Below, one piece after another: positions 30,176-41,130 of a stretch of 64,000 bases of DNA. The first letter of the stretch is position 1. Each line of letters begins with the position of its first letter. A model generated the notes under the pieces. That model worked only from the letters and a program-made list of their open reading frames with translations, ran no database searches and was not told where the DNA came from. The stretch covers positions 11,290,357 to 11,354,356 of the forward strand of contig NC_061789.1 of the NCBI RefSeq assembly GCF_022458985.1. The letters are read 5' to 3'. This DNA comes from Mugil cephalus (taxonomy: Eukaryota > Chordata > Actinopteri > Mugiliformes > Mugilidae). The position numbers and the translations under genes are program-made.

Positions 30176-31097
30176 ATCCTCTTGGGCCCCAACCTGCTCT
30201 GTAAAACTCTCTTTTGATTTTTTGCAGGATTGCTTTCTGCAAATAAAACAACCAATGAATCTTTCTGAGGAAAAAGACATCTATTGGTGAGTCCAGTCCA
30301 TTACTCTCTCGTGCACAGGAATGTTGTTGTCTGTTAAGGTGTAGAATTGACATTAACTGTTGAGCTGACGAGCAATAGACAAGGCTGCATTTCAATGTTG
30401 TTGAGCCGACCCCACCCAGATTGGCTGGTCTCCCTGGTTTTCCAGGTCTGACCAGCTGGTACAAATGTGATAGGATTAAAGGAGGAGTAGGAGTAAAGCC
30501 AACATCTTGTTACATGGCGTCCAACGTTTGAGGCGTGAGGACAGTTGAAAGGTTACTGTTAAACTTTAAGTCTTCAGGGTGGTATATCCACCAAAGTAGC
30601 CATTTAACAAGTTGACGGACAGACTGATCATCTGTCACTTGGAAACAAAGACTAGACTCAGAGGAGTCTTTAAGAGGTACTACAGTATGGTCCACATAAA
30701 AGAAAAGTTAAAGAAATGGCCTCAGAAGGGGGACACCAAAATACTGAAACTGCCTGTGATTAGTGGAGGTGAGACTCATGAGTTAGACACAGACTGCATT
30801 CAGGAACATAGTGAGGGAGAAGACTCAACTCAGACAATGAGGGTTAGGAAAACAACTTAATTTATCGTGGTACTTGGGACCAAACATTGCCCACCACAGA
30901 GACAGCCCCCAAATTACCAAGCATTAGGTGAAGTGAGACAAATAGGAAGTCAGTTAGACTGACCCAATCAAGCATCCACACCAAATTCAGGAAAGGGTCA
31001 GGGACTAAGTGGGAGATCCAGTCATTCAGTGACACTCACACAGGACAGGTGAAGAACAGTTTTAGGGCATTACAGGAAGAGCAGACTGCGATTGAAA
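30176..31097. other. Unassigned DNA inside the LINE-rich block
   Basis: No motif is recognised. Short open frames on both strands lack domain signals. Its position between LINE pieces suggests repeat-derived DNA, but I cannot show it. Confidence 0.4.
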
Positions 31098-31930
31098 ATG
31101 TTCATTAATGTACATTGTCCCTCTACAACAAATTAAGGTGAATGAATGAATGAATGAATGAAAAGGTCAGACTGTAAATTGTTCAACACACCAGGAGCAG
31201 GAAACTCAAAAGCTGCCTGTCACAATTCTGTTCGTACCTCAGGAACCACAGATTGTAGTATATCCATATAGGAATATATAGGAAACATTTCAAGGCATTC
31301 GTGTACAACATATCACTGTAATGAACAGACGAAAATGTAGACTCCAAACCTCAGGTATTTAAGAGTGGAAACCAACTAAATTTGGTGTCCATTTGTGGTA
31401 AGAATTTACTTGTTTCAGTGACTGAAAAAGAATCCAACTTTCAATCTTTTTTTTTTTTCAACCAGGCTTTACACATGTAGCTTAATGTTGGGAAGAGATA
31501 CAGGTAATTCCCTGCCACTGGGGAAAAAAAAAACATCAGTTTAGTTTTGGCTGTATTTAAAACTAGCCTTAGTTCAATGAGCTGAAAATAAACAAGGTTA
31601 ATAGTGATTTGTTAGTTGCCAAAGGCCTCAGCAAGAGTGCAGCCACAGCAATATATGATGGGTCATCAGCATAGAAAGGAAATTTTGCGTTTGGCGACAT
31701 CTCTGACCAACGTATTTACATAAATAACAAACAGAATAGGGCCCAAATCTGAGCCCTGGGGCACGCTGTAAGAGAAGGAAGAAGCTAGCAGTGTTAAAAT
31801 TATTCTGAAAAAACATCAAACCTCTTCTTTGTAATCAGCTCAGAGACTGAGTTCAAACTGTTAAGGATTTAGGGCGCCTTGGACATCAATTTGAAAAAGA
31901 CCAGCAACTTGAATACAATCAGAGAATAGG
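31098..31930 (-). mobile_element. LINE family A fragment, third copy
   Basis: In plus order: a 3' UTR piece (GTTCATTAATGTACATTGTCC), (TGAA)n, and the reverse of a C-terminal block that reads KTAFGFSAPGVWNNLQSD-like on the minus strand where undamaged. Next comes an internally deleted reverse transcriptase, then PQGSDLGP at about 31745-31770, ending in AATCAGAGAATAGG. It has many frame breaks. Confidence 0.7.
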
Positions 31931-31936
31931 TATTAT

Positions 31937-32384
31937 TATTATTGTTATGTAGCCTTTAATTAAGGAGGTTCGTCCCATTGAGGTCAAAATGTTGAAAATG
32001 TTCATTAATGTACATTGTCCCTCTACAACAAATTAAGGTGAATGAATGAATGAATGAATGAATGAATGAATGAAAAGGTCAAACTGTAAATTGTTCAACA
32101 CACCAGGAGCAGAAAACTCAAAAGCTGCCTGTCACAATTCTGTTCGTACCTCAGGAACCACAGATTGTAGTATATCCTTAGGAGACTGTCTTTTCCACAT
32201 TTCAAGGCATTCGTGTACAACATATGACTGTAATGAACAGGTAAAAAGGTAGACTCCAAAGTGGAAACCAACTAAATTTCTAAATTTGGTGACCATTTAT
32301 GTTAAGAATTTTCCCGTTTCTGGGACTTTTTTTTTTTTAAACACAAATAGTTTAATGTTGGGAGGAGATACAGGTAATTCCCTG
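31937..32384 (-). mobile_element. LINE family A 3' part, fourth copy
   Basis: Starts with the tail (GTAGCCTTTAATTAAGGAGG), then the same GTTCATTAATGTACATTGTCC plus (TGAA)n and C-terminal block as the third copy. It breaks off at about 32384, where family B sequence begins on the other strand. Confidence 0.65.
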
Positions 32385-33310
32385 TCATTCACCAGCAATC
32401 ATTGAAACGTTATTGGCAGAACAACTAATTTGTCATCTCAATTCTAGTCAACTCCTACATCCCGTGCAATATGGCTTTAGGGTCCACCAATCAACAGAAA
32501 CGGCAACTCCTTTATTGAAAGGATTAAGTCTTTAATGGACAGAGGGGGTGCAGTTGGTGCAATTTTTTTTTAGATCTTCAAAAAGCCTTTGACACTGTTA
32601 ATCATAATATTGTCCAGTCTAAATTTGGTCAACTTATTTTTTCTCAATTTACTTCAAGCTGGTTCAAATCATATCTTGCTAACCATTCTCAGTGTGTTAA
32701 AATACAAAATCTTCTTTCAATGATCTCCTCACAGATGTTACCCAAGATTCAATCCTGGGTCCACTCCTTTTCAGCCTGTATATAAACAATTCACCATCTG
32801 TGTGACAAAGGCTGTGAGGTCATTAAGTATACAGATGATACCATGATTTTGGTAAAGGGTAAAGATCACTTTGAAGCTTCTGCACAGCTTACAGAAGTCA
32901 TGGTAAACATTTCATACTGGCTTAATAACTAGCATTTACTACTTAATTCTTCTAAAATTGTTGATATTTTTTTTATTTATTTATTTTTTGCCAAAATTAA
33001 CAAATCATTCACAGAAGCTGATGTTTTTATATCTGGACAGAGAACCCAAATTGTAAATTAATATAAATTTCTAGGAACCATGTTAGCCAGCAATCTCACT
33101 TTTAAACATGTTAAAAAGGTGAGCAAAATTCTCAAATCTACACTCATAAATTTCAGGCATCTTAGAAATCATATGTCTACAGAAGCAGTCATAGCCATGT
33201 ACAAACAAACTCTCAAAATCATGGATAAAAAAGGAAAAATCAAGATCCTTCTGTCATTGTATAATCCTCAATAAAAGTTTCTGAGTTGGAACGGTGTTGT
33301 TATTTTCAAG
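32385..33310 (+). mobile_element. LINE family B fragment (reverse transcriptase), copy 1
   Basis: Plus-strand reverse-transcriptase pieces: the ATGGCTTTAGGGTCCACC region (family sequence FRVHHSTETAT), SLMDRGGAVGAIF, AFDTVNHNIVQSK, a CEVIKYTDDTMILVK box (YADD-equivalent YTDD), SYWLNN, ADVFISGQR, and LGTMLASNLTFKHVKKVSKIL. Several frames must be read, so it is dead. It ends near AAGATCCTTCTGTCATTGTATAATCC. Confidence 0.8.
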
Positions 33311-33349
33311 TGCATGGTTTACATCTTTTTTGCTTGTGGATTAATGTGA

Positions 33350-34280
33350 ATAAAAAGGTCAGACTGTAAATTGTTCCACACACCAGTGGCAGAAAACCCA
33401 AAAGCTGTCTTTCACAATTCAGTTTGTACCTCAAGAACCACAGATTGTAGAATATCCTTAGGAGACTGTGTTTTCCACATTTCAACCTTCGAAAAGACGA
33501 TTACTAAGGCTAATAAGGTAAGAATGGTTTGTCAGAGCCCCATGATACACGCTATCCAGCATTTGACAGACAGTGAGCAGAGGCATTCATGTACAACACA
33601 TTACTGTAATGAACAGGTAAAAAGGTAAACTCCAAACCCCAGGTATTTAAGAGTGGAAACCAACCAAATTTGGTGTTCATTTATGTTAAGGATCTTCTCC
33701 TTTGTGACTGAAAAAGAATCCAACTTTCTCTTTTCTCTTTCTTTTTTACCAGGTTTTCCCTCATGTACTTTAAAACAAAGATGGTCATCAATTAAAATGC
33801 CAAGGAACTTGTAACAGGTCAGATGTTCTATCTCACACCACTGTAATGATAAAATACTGGGAGGATAGAGGTGCCATTGGAAAAAATCATCAGTTCAGTT
33901 TTGGCTGCATTTAAAACTATTCTTAGTTCAATGAGCTGACAATCTACAAGGTTAAAAGTGCTCTCTAAGTTGCCAAAGGCCTCAGCAAGAGTGCAGCCAC
34001 TGCAATATATAATGGGTCATCAGCATAGAAACGAAATTTTGCATTTGGCGACATCTCTGACCAATGTATTTTACATAAATAACAAACAGAATAGGGCCCA
34101 AATCTGAGCCCTGGGGCACGCTGTAAAAGAAGGAGGAAGCTAGCAGTGTTAAAATGATTCTAAAAAATATCAAACCTCTTCTTTCTAATAAGCTCAGAGG
34201 CTGAATTCAAACTGTTAAGGATTTAGGGCGCCTTGGACATCAATTTGAAAAGGACTAGCAACTTGAATACAATCAGAAAA
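33350..34280 (-). mobile_element. LINE family A fragment, fifth copy
   Basis: C-terminal block at 33360-33470 (reverse strand), a deleted middle, and SVPQGSDLGPILFVIYVK at 34096-34130 (reverse strand). It ends in ACTTGAATACAATCAGAAAA. Layout and spacing match the copy at 34665-35630. Confidence 0.75.
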
Positions 34281-34289
34281 TTGGTATTA

Positions 34290-34664
34290 TTATTAGTATT
34301 TATGTAGCCTTTAGTTAAGGAGGTTTGTCCCATTGAGGTCAAATATATCTTGGCCAAGAGTGACAGCAACACAATTTCAACAGGAAATGAGTTGACTAAT
34401 CACACTTTTAAACATATTAAGAAAGTGAGCAAAATTCTCAAATCTACATTCAAATTTCAGGCATCTCAGAAATCATATGTCTACAGAAGCAGTCATTGCC
34501 ATGTACAAACAAACTCTCAAAATCCTGGATTAAAATAATAATAATAATAATAATCAAGATCCTTCTATCATTGCATAATCCTCAATAAATATAAGTTTCT
34601 GAGTTGGAGCAGTGTTGTTATTTTCAAGTGCATGGTTTACATCTTTTTTTTTTCTCGCTTGTGA
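34290..34664 (+). mobile_element. LINE A tail joined to family B 3' fragment (copy 2)
   Basis: 34290-34375 is the family A tail on the minus strand (GGTTTGTCCCATTGAGGTC, GTGACAGCAACACAATTT). It joins directly to family B plus-strand coding sequence FKHIKKVSKILKSTFKFQASQKSYVYRS-like at about 34395-34500. The family B end follows (GATCCTTCTATCATTGCATAATCC) to about 34664. Confidence 0.65.
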
Positions 34665-35632
34665 ATTAATGTGAATGAAAAGGTCAGACTGTAGGCTGTT
34701 CCACACACCAGAGCAGAAAACCTAAAAGTTGTCTTTCATAATTCAGTTTGTAACTCAGGAACCATAGATTGTAGTATATCCTTAGGAGACATATCACATT
34801 TCAACCTTCAAAAAGACAATTACTAAAGCTATGGTAAGAATGGTTTGTCAGAGCCCCATGATACACGCTATCCAGCATTTGACAGACAGTGAGCAGAGGC
34901 ATTCATGTACAACACATCACTCTAATGAACAGGTAAAAAGGTAGACTCCAAATCCCAGGTATTTAAGAGTGGAAACCAACTAAATTTGGTGTTCATTTAT
35001 GTTAAGAATTTTCTCCTTTCTGTGACTGAAAAAGAATCCAACTTTCAATCTCTCTCTCTCTCTTTTTTTAAACCAGGTTTTATACATGTACTTTAAAAGA
35101 AAGACGATCTTCAATTAAAATGGCAAGGAACTTGTAACAGGTCAGATGTTCTATCTCACTCCCTTGTAATGATAAACTGCTGGGAGGATACACAGGTACT
35201 TTCCTGCCATTGAAAAAAAAAAACATCAGTTTACTTATGGCTCCGTTTAAAAATAGTTTTAGTTTGATGAGCTGACAATCAACAAGGTTAAAAGCAATCT
35301 GTTATTTGCCAAGGGCCTTGGCAAGAGTGCAGCCACAGCAATATATGACTGCATCATCAGTAAAGAAATGAAATTTGGCATTTGGCAACATCTCTGCCCA
35401 ATTCATTTACATAAATAACAAACAGAATAGGGCCCAAATCTGAGCCCTGGGGCACGCTGTAAAATAAAGAGGAAGCTAGCAGTGTTAAAATGATTCTAAA
35501 AAACATCAAACCTCTTCTTTCTAATCAGCTCAGAGACTGAGTTCAAACTGTTAAGGATTTAGGGCACCTTGGACATCAATTTGAAAAAGACCAGCAACTT
35601 GAATACAATCAGAGAATAGATGTTAGAATTTA
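34665..35632 (-). mobile_element. LINE family A fragment, sixth copy
   Basis: Same order as the fifth copy: C-terminal block near 34685-34790, GCCCCATGATACACGCTATCC at about 34853, a deleted reverse transcriptase, PQGSDLGP at about 35437-35455 (reverse strand), and AATCAGAGAATAG at the end. The fifth and sixth copies share the GCTATCCAGCATTTGACAGACAG block, so they come from one duplicated precursor. Confidence 0.75.
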
Positions 35633-35639
35633 ATAGTAA

Positions 35640-36895
35640 ATAATAAATGACATGGCAGAAAATATATTAACTGGACAAAAATAATCATGAAAGCAGATTG
35701 AACTGAGAATCAATGACACTCCAACAAACGAGAAGATTGACATAGCCGAAGCCTTAAATAATTATTTTGTGGAATCTGTATCTATTGTTACCAACAGTTT
35801 TCCCTTACATCAGCAGTATAGCGTCACAGTACCAAATCCTGCTGTACACATCTTCAATTAGAAAGAGCATCTGAAACTCAAGTAGCAAAGATGATTGACT
35901 CATTCAAACCTAAAAGGTCAAAGGATGTGTATGAAACAGGACTTTACCTGTTTACTGATTAAACCTATTGTTCACATTGTGAATATTTCATTTACTTAGG
36001 GCAGGGGGAGTTTCCCTGAATATTGGAAGCTGAGCTTTTGTCCCCCTTTTTAAAAGTGACCCTAAAAATTATAGGCCAATGAGCATCCTTCCTGTCTTTC
36101 ACCAGCAGTCATTCAAAAGTTATTGGCAGACCAACTAATTTGTCATCTCAATTCTAGTCAGCTCCTACATCCCATGCAATATGACTTTAGAGTCCACCAC
36201 TCAACAGAAACGGCAACTGTCTACTTTATTGAAAGGATTAAGTCTTTAATGGACAGAAGGGGTGTGGTTGGTGCAATTCTTTTTTCGATCTTCAAAAAGC
36301 CATTGACACTGTTAATCATAATAGTGTCCAGTGTAAATTTGGTCAACTTATCTTTTTTCCCAATTTACAGTGTATTAAAATACAAAATCTTCTTTCAATG
36401 ATCTCCTCACAGATGTTCCCCAAGGTTCAATCCTGGGTCCACTCCTTTATAGTCTGTATATGTACGATCCACCATCTGTATGGTAAAGGCTGTGAGGTCA
36501 TTATGTATACAGATGATACCATGATTTTGGTCAAGAGTAAAGATCAATTTGAAGCTTCTGGACAGCTTGCAGAAGCCATGGTAAACATTTCATACTGGCT
36601 TAATAATTAGCATTTACTACTTAATTCTTCTCAAATTATTGGTATGTTTTTTTTTTTTTACCAAAATGAACAAATCATACACAGAAGCTGATGTTTTTAT
36701 ATCTGGACAGAGAATCCAAATTGTAAATGAATATAAATATCTAGGAACCATGTTAGCCAGTAATCTCACTTTTAAACATGTTAAAAAAGTGAGCAAAATT
36801 CTCAAATCTACACTCATAAATTTCAGGCATCTCAGAAATCATATGTCTACAGAAGCAGTCATAGGCAGGGAGGTAAAGTTATTTGTAATGTTGCC
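35640..36895 (+). mobile_element. LINE family B, longest copy (copy 3)
   Basis: Begins ATAGTAAATAATAAATGACATGG. It encodes in pieces the linker before the reverse transcriptase (INDTPTNEKIDIAEALNNYF, VAKMIDSFKPKRSKDVY, PKNYRPMSILP) and then HPMQYDFRVHHSTETATVYF, IKSLMDRRGVVGAIL, a degraded PQGSILGPL, CEVIMYTDDTMILVK, SYWLNN, MNKSYTEADVFISGQR, YKYLGTMLASNLTFKHVKK, and NFRHLRNHMSTEAVI. The endonuclease part and 3' end are missing. Not functional. Confidence 0.85.
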
Positions 36896-36989
36896 GTTTC
36901 TAAATATTGAAGCTAAAACAAGTATATACAATTATTGCCTCTTTTACCAGGTTAAATGACCATGCTCTTTATGGCGGGGGGACTGCCAA

Positions 36990-37320
36990 TGGAAAGTAGC
37001 CTTAAAATCAAGGTGAATGAATTAATGAAGGAAAAGGTCAGACTGTAAATTGTTCCACACACCAGGAGGAGAAAACCCAAACGCTGTCTTTCATAATTCA
37101 GTTTGTACCTCAGGAACCGCAGATCGTAGTATATCCTTAGAATGGAGACTCTATTTTCCACATTTCAAGCTTAGAAAAGACAATTACTAAGGTAATGGTA
37201 AGAATGGTTTGTGATCAATGTCAGAGCCCCAGCATACGCTATCCAGCATATGACTAATAGTGAACAGAGGCATTCATGTACAACACATCACTGTAATGAA
37301 TAATAGGTAAAAAGGTAGAT
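36990..37320 (-). mobile_element. LINE family A C-terminal fragment, seventh copy
   Basis: GTCAGACTGTAAATTGTTCC and the following block are the reverse complement of the family A C-terminus. The GCATACGCTATCCAGCATATG block follows, as in copies five and six. It is truncated before the reverse transcriptase. Confidence 0.65.
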
Positions 37321-38860
37321 TCTATCAGTTTCACATAAAAATAATAAGATTTGTTTCAATAATAAAATCTTTAGTTTTTTTTTATGACATATGCTTTAAA
37401 AGATAGCTGGTCATCAATTAAAAACCCCAAGTATTTAAAAGTGGAAACCAACTAATTTTGGTGACATTTTCTGGTAAGAATTTTCTGAGACACTGCTGAT
37501 CTTGCTGAACTTGAAGTAGTTAAAAAACACAAGTACTGTTTTACCAGCATTAAGTTCAAGTAGCAGTTGACAAAGCTGTTCTTGTACTCTATCGAATGCA
37601 TACTAAATAAAGCAAAAGCCTTAGCAGGATGCAAAGCAATAAATAACAGCATCATCAGCATAGAAATGGACAGTTGAGTCTGAATTAATATATAATAAAA
37701 AACAGCAGGCCCCAAACCAATCTTGTGGGGCCCCCTTGTGGACTTGCAAAACCTCTCAGGTAGCACCCTCTGACTGAATATCCTGTCTGTGAGATAGTTA
37801 GTGAACCACCCGACTGCATTTTCAGAAAAGCCAGAAGCTATAAAATGCCCAATTATCTTGTTATGGTCAACCGTATCAAAGGCCTCAGAGAAGTCAAACA
37901 CAGAGCGACAGCACAGTTTATCGTCAACAGCTTCAACTATAAAATTTAGGACCATCCTATTGTTTATTCAGAAATCTGACACTAATGCTGAGAGTATGGA
38001 ATTGGTAGCCAGGAGTTATTAATGTTACACCTACTAGGATTCAAGTTTGCAAAGGTCTTGAATTATGGTTGAATAAGTCAAATAATATTTTTTCGCTTCC
38101 TTTTAAGAGAGAAATAACAAAAGCTTTACAAACCTTGAGGATTTTATTTATCGACAATGTAAGATTAAAACTGTGACACAAGGTTCAGTATTAATTTCTG
38201 ATGCCAATTTTAAAAAGACAGGCTGTAATTTGTCTGGAGCAGCTGGGTTTCTGGGACTGAACACTTTAAGAGACCTAGTGATGTGGTGGTAGTAGGAAAT
38301 ACCCTGGGGAGATTTAAAGAGGTAAGTAAAAAGCCAGAGGAAAAAACATGATTTAACATTTCAGATTTGTCAGTTACCCCGAGACCTTCAATAAAGACAA
38401 TAGATGGAAGATTCATCAAATTATAGCCAGCAGGAAACACATTTCCAGAATTTCTTAGGATCTTTAAGGCTTTCTTTGGTCATGGACAAATAAAACACTA
38501 TTTTTGTGAAGCTGTGACAGAAGCTTCACAAGAGTGGTCAATGAATTACTAGGAGCAGATGAGCTCTACAACATCTCTACAACAACTCTACAACATCCCA
38601 TCAACATAATATGATGAGGTAGGTAACTGTGCATCAAGAGCAACATCTCTAGATCTTCACTTATTGAATCAGTAGCTGTCAATGCAAATATTCTCATCAT
38701 GCCAGGTTTCAGATGAGACAACAATATCACCATGTGTTAAGTATATCCAGATCTTTATCATGTCCGGTTTAGAGATTAAACTCCTTACAATGATGTGGAT
38801 TATCCCAAGACCAGATCTAGATTTAAAACCTGCAGACATAAAACAATGTTAACTCCTTTC
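37321..38860 (-). mobile_element. LINE family C, partial element
   Basis: Minus-strand coding: 37955-37452 holds FDFSEAFDTVDHNKIIGHF and GFSENAVGWFTNYLTDR (palm of a non-LTR reverse transcriptase), with a degraded PQGS block. 38440-38210 holds EMLNHVFSSGFLL...NLPRVFPTTTTSLGLLKCS, the linker upstream of the palm. 38560-38850 reads DLDIL...SSETWHDENI-like, resembling the endonuclease start. Large internal deletions and frame breaks are present. It is more diverged in sequence from families A and B than those copies are among themselves. Confidence 0.7.
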
Positions 38861-40455
38861 AAAGAAACATCACCTCAACCTGATAAAAATCAAACCTTCT
38901 GTTTTGTATTGTAGATAAAGGAAACCAACCTCCTTGTTTATGCTACTGTAAGTCACCTGTACATTTCATTAATCCTTCCTGGCATTAGATCCCCCCAAGT
39001 TCACTGAGAGGACTCCAAAACAAAAGGGTGCTGGGTCTATTTTAGTCACATCAAAAAACATGTCCAACTGACATTTGAGCAACACAGGAAGTTTCAAGAA
39101 AACCAACCTCTGTGAATGAATGCGAGTCGATTGATAACTCCTGGTAAATGCTGAGGAAAATCCATAGTTGGTACAGGAGTTAGTTACACTCTCAGTAATA
39201 AGTATCTGTGGGTGGAATTAAAAGGGTCAAAGACCTCCAGCTATTGGCAGAAGGGCCCTTGTATTTGGCTAAAGGAAATGCAGCTTTCCTGATTGGATGG
39301 GCTGTCCTTTCAGTGGATCTCTACTTGGAGCTGTACTTGGGTCAGAAGCTCCCGCCTATAGTATTAGTTTCATTTCTAGAATAATAATCAGTATAGCTGA
39401 TAAGTTTTACAGTCCAAGTGTGGTACCCAACTATACTTTTGAGTACACCAGGGGTCTGCAACATTTTTTGTATTCAATATTAAGCTATCCCTTATCCCTT
39501 TACTAAAATATGTTAGATTCATGTTAATGTGTAATTAAAGGAAATTTGTGGCAGGAAATTAAAAAGGAAAAAATATATACTGTATATAAAATGTTCAATC
39601 AACCAAAGATTTTGCAACCCCTCTGCAGTACCTCAGTGGACCCCCTAGGGGACACCCTGTTGAAGCCCTTTGGTCTACACTACAATGTGTACACACAGAG
39701 CTAATTTACATTACATTTTCTGATTAAATTATGAAAAATGTTTTCTAAATTCCATAAAGTCCATAAAAGTGTTAATTCCCGTTAATTTCCGTGCCAGTTC
39801 TTAATCATTGTACTACCAAACCAAGTTGCAAAGGTATAATTTTCAGTTAGTAGTATTAGTTAGTACTGGATCATCTTCAAGGGTTAAAGCAGCATCAGAG
39901 CTCAGAATTATAAGGCTGAAGAACAGAAGAAAGGCAGCATCAAGAAGGAGTTTTGTGTAACCACCTGTCTGTCACCTTTATTCTAGATGAAATCTGGAAT
40001 AATTTAAGCTGTAAAATAAACCTTTTGTCATATACTACATTGAAACACATTGACATAAATAAAGACACTTTAGTGTGATGGTCATTTTGATAATACTAAT
40101 TCAACCAGAGTGTGGGACCATATCCGTAAATGTTTTAGGACGTTTGGTTAGAAATGTACAGGAATGAATTATCCCTCCACTGCTATAACTGTGCATTAAG
40201 AGACATTTGATTGTTAATGTGAACTTGTGGACAGATGGTTTTGTCGGACACTGAGTATTTTGTAAATATTACCATTTATATAACGTATATATCTTAACAT
40301 AAACTTGTTATTCTCGTGATTAAAAAAGCCAAATATTTTCTTTCTATATTTTAGCCTCTGATCATGAGAGGTTGAGCTCAGTTTTCGTCTCTTTAATTGT
40401 TCACAGTGGGATAAAATGTGGCCTCAGATGTAGGACAGCCCATGAATTATTTTCA
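38861..40455. other. Intergenic DNA with one deleted hAT-like copy
   Basis: 38861-39250 may be the 5' UTR side of the family C LINE, since it continues in the same orientation without a break I can place. 39445-39672 (CAGGGGTCTGCAACATTTTT ... GTACCTCAGTGGACCCCCTAG) is a deleted copy of the hAT-like family of the maz and tlcd3b introns. The rest is AT-rich without signals. Confidence 0.5.
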
Positions 40456-41130
40456 GAAAGAGGATGTATTCTGTGTTATTTTTCATCTTCACAGCTGTTC
40501 TCAGTCTCTTTGTGTTCATTCTCCATCTGTTTTACATTTTTTTTCTTCTTTCTAATGATCTCGAAACCCTTTGTAATTGTTTTTCATCTTTTTTTCAGAT
40601 TCTGTATCTTATCAGGGATTTTTTTTATCCTTGCTATTGTTTTAAGTTTTTGCATGTTTCCATTCATCCAGTTTGTGTTTCTCTTTATGCTACATGTCTG
40701 TCTTCTGTTGTTGCTGTTATCTCACGTCTCTGTGTTCGTTTCTCCACAGGACTGTCAGGTTTGTATTTCTTTGTAGTTGTCTCCTCTCTGTTCCTCTTTC
40801 ATCTCTTTTTTTTGGTCTTAGTTGCTGTTTGCATTTTGTCATCCTGTCATTTTGGGGACCCATGTAATTGATCATCTATTCGTGGTTCTTTTGTTCCTCT
40901 TTACATTTTGAATCTTTCCCATCGCTTTACTCCATGTTGTGTCTCCTTGTAGTTGTTTGCATCTTTTTTTCCTGGTTAATTTATTTCTCTTCAGTCATTT
41001 TGCCTCTTTGTCTCAATATCTGTATATTTTTCACTGGTTAATATCAGTTTGGGGCCATTTTTCATCATGCTGTGCCTCTTTTTAGTTAATTGCAAATCCT
41101 TCCATCTCTTTGTCTCTTCTCATGTGAACT
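40456..41130 (+). repeat. Decayed T-rich tandem repeat
   Basis: Degenerate units of roughly 30 bp around TTTGTGTCTCTTTGTAGTTGTTTTGCATC. The open frames of 134-135 codons here are low-complexity products of the repeat. The same repeat type lies 3' of hsp70 copies 1 and 2 (about 46480-46800 and 50800-51120). Confidence 0.65.

Noticed and set aside
40372-40871. Two overlapping hydrophobic frames of 134-135 codons
   Set aside because: They lie wholly in the decayed T-rich tandem repeat. Phe/Leu/Ser/Cys-rich translation is what any frame of such DNA gives.
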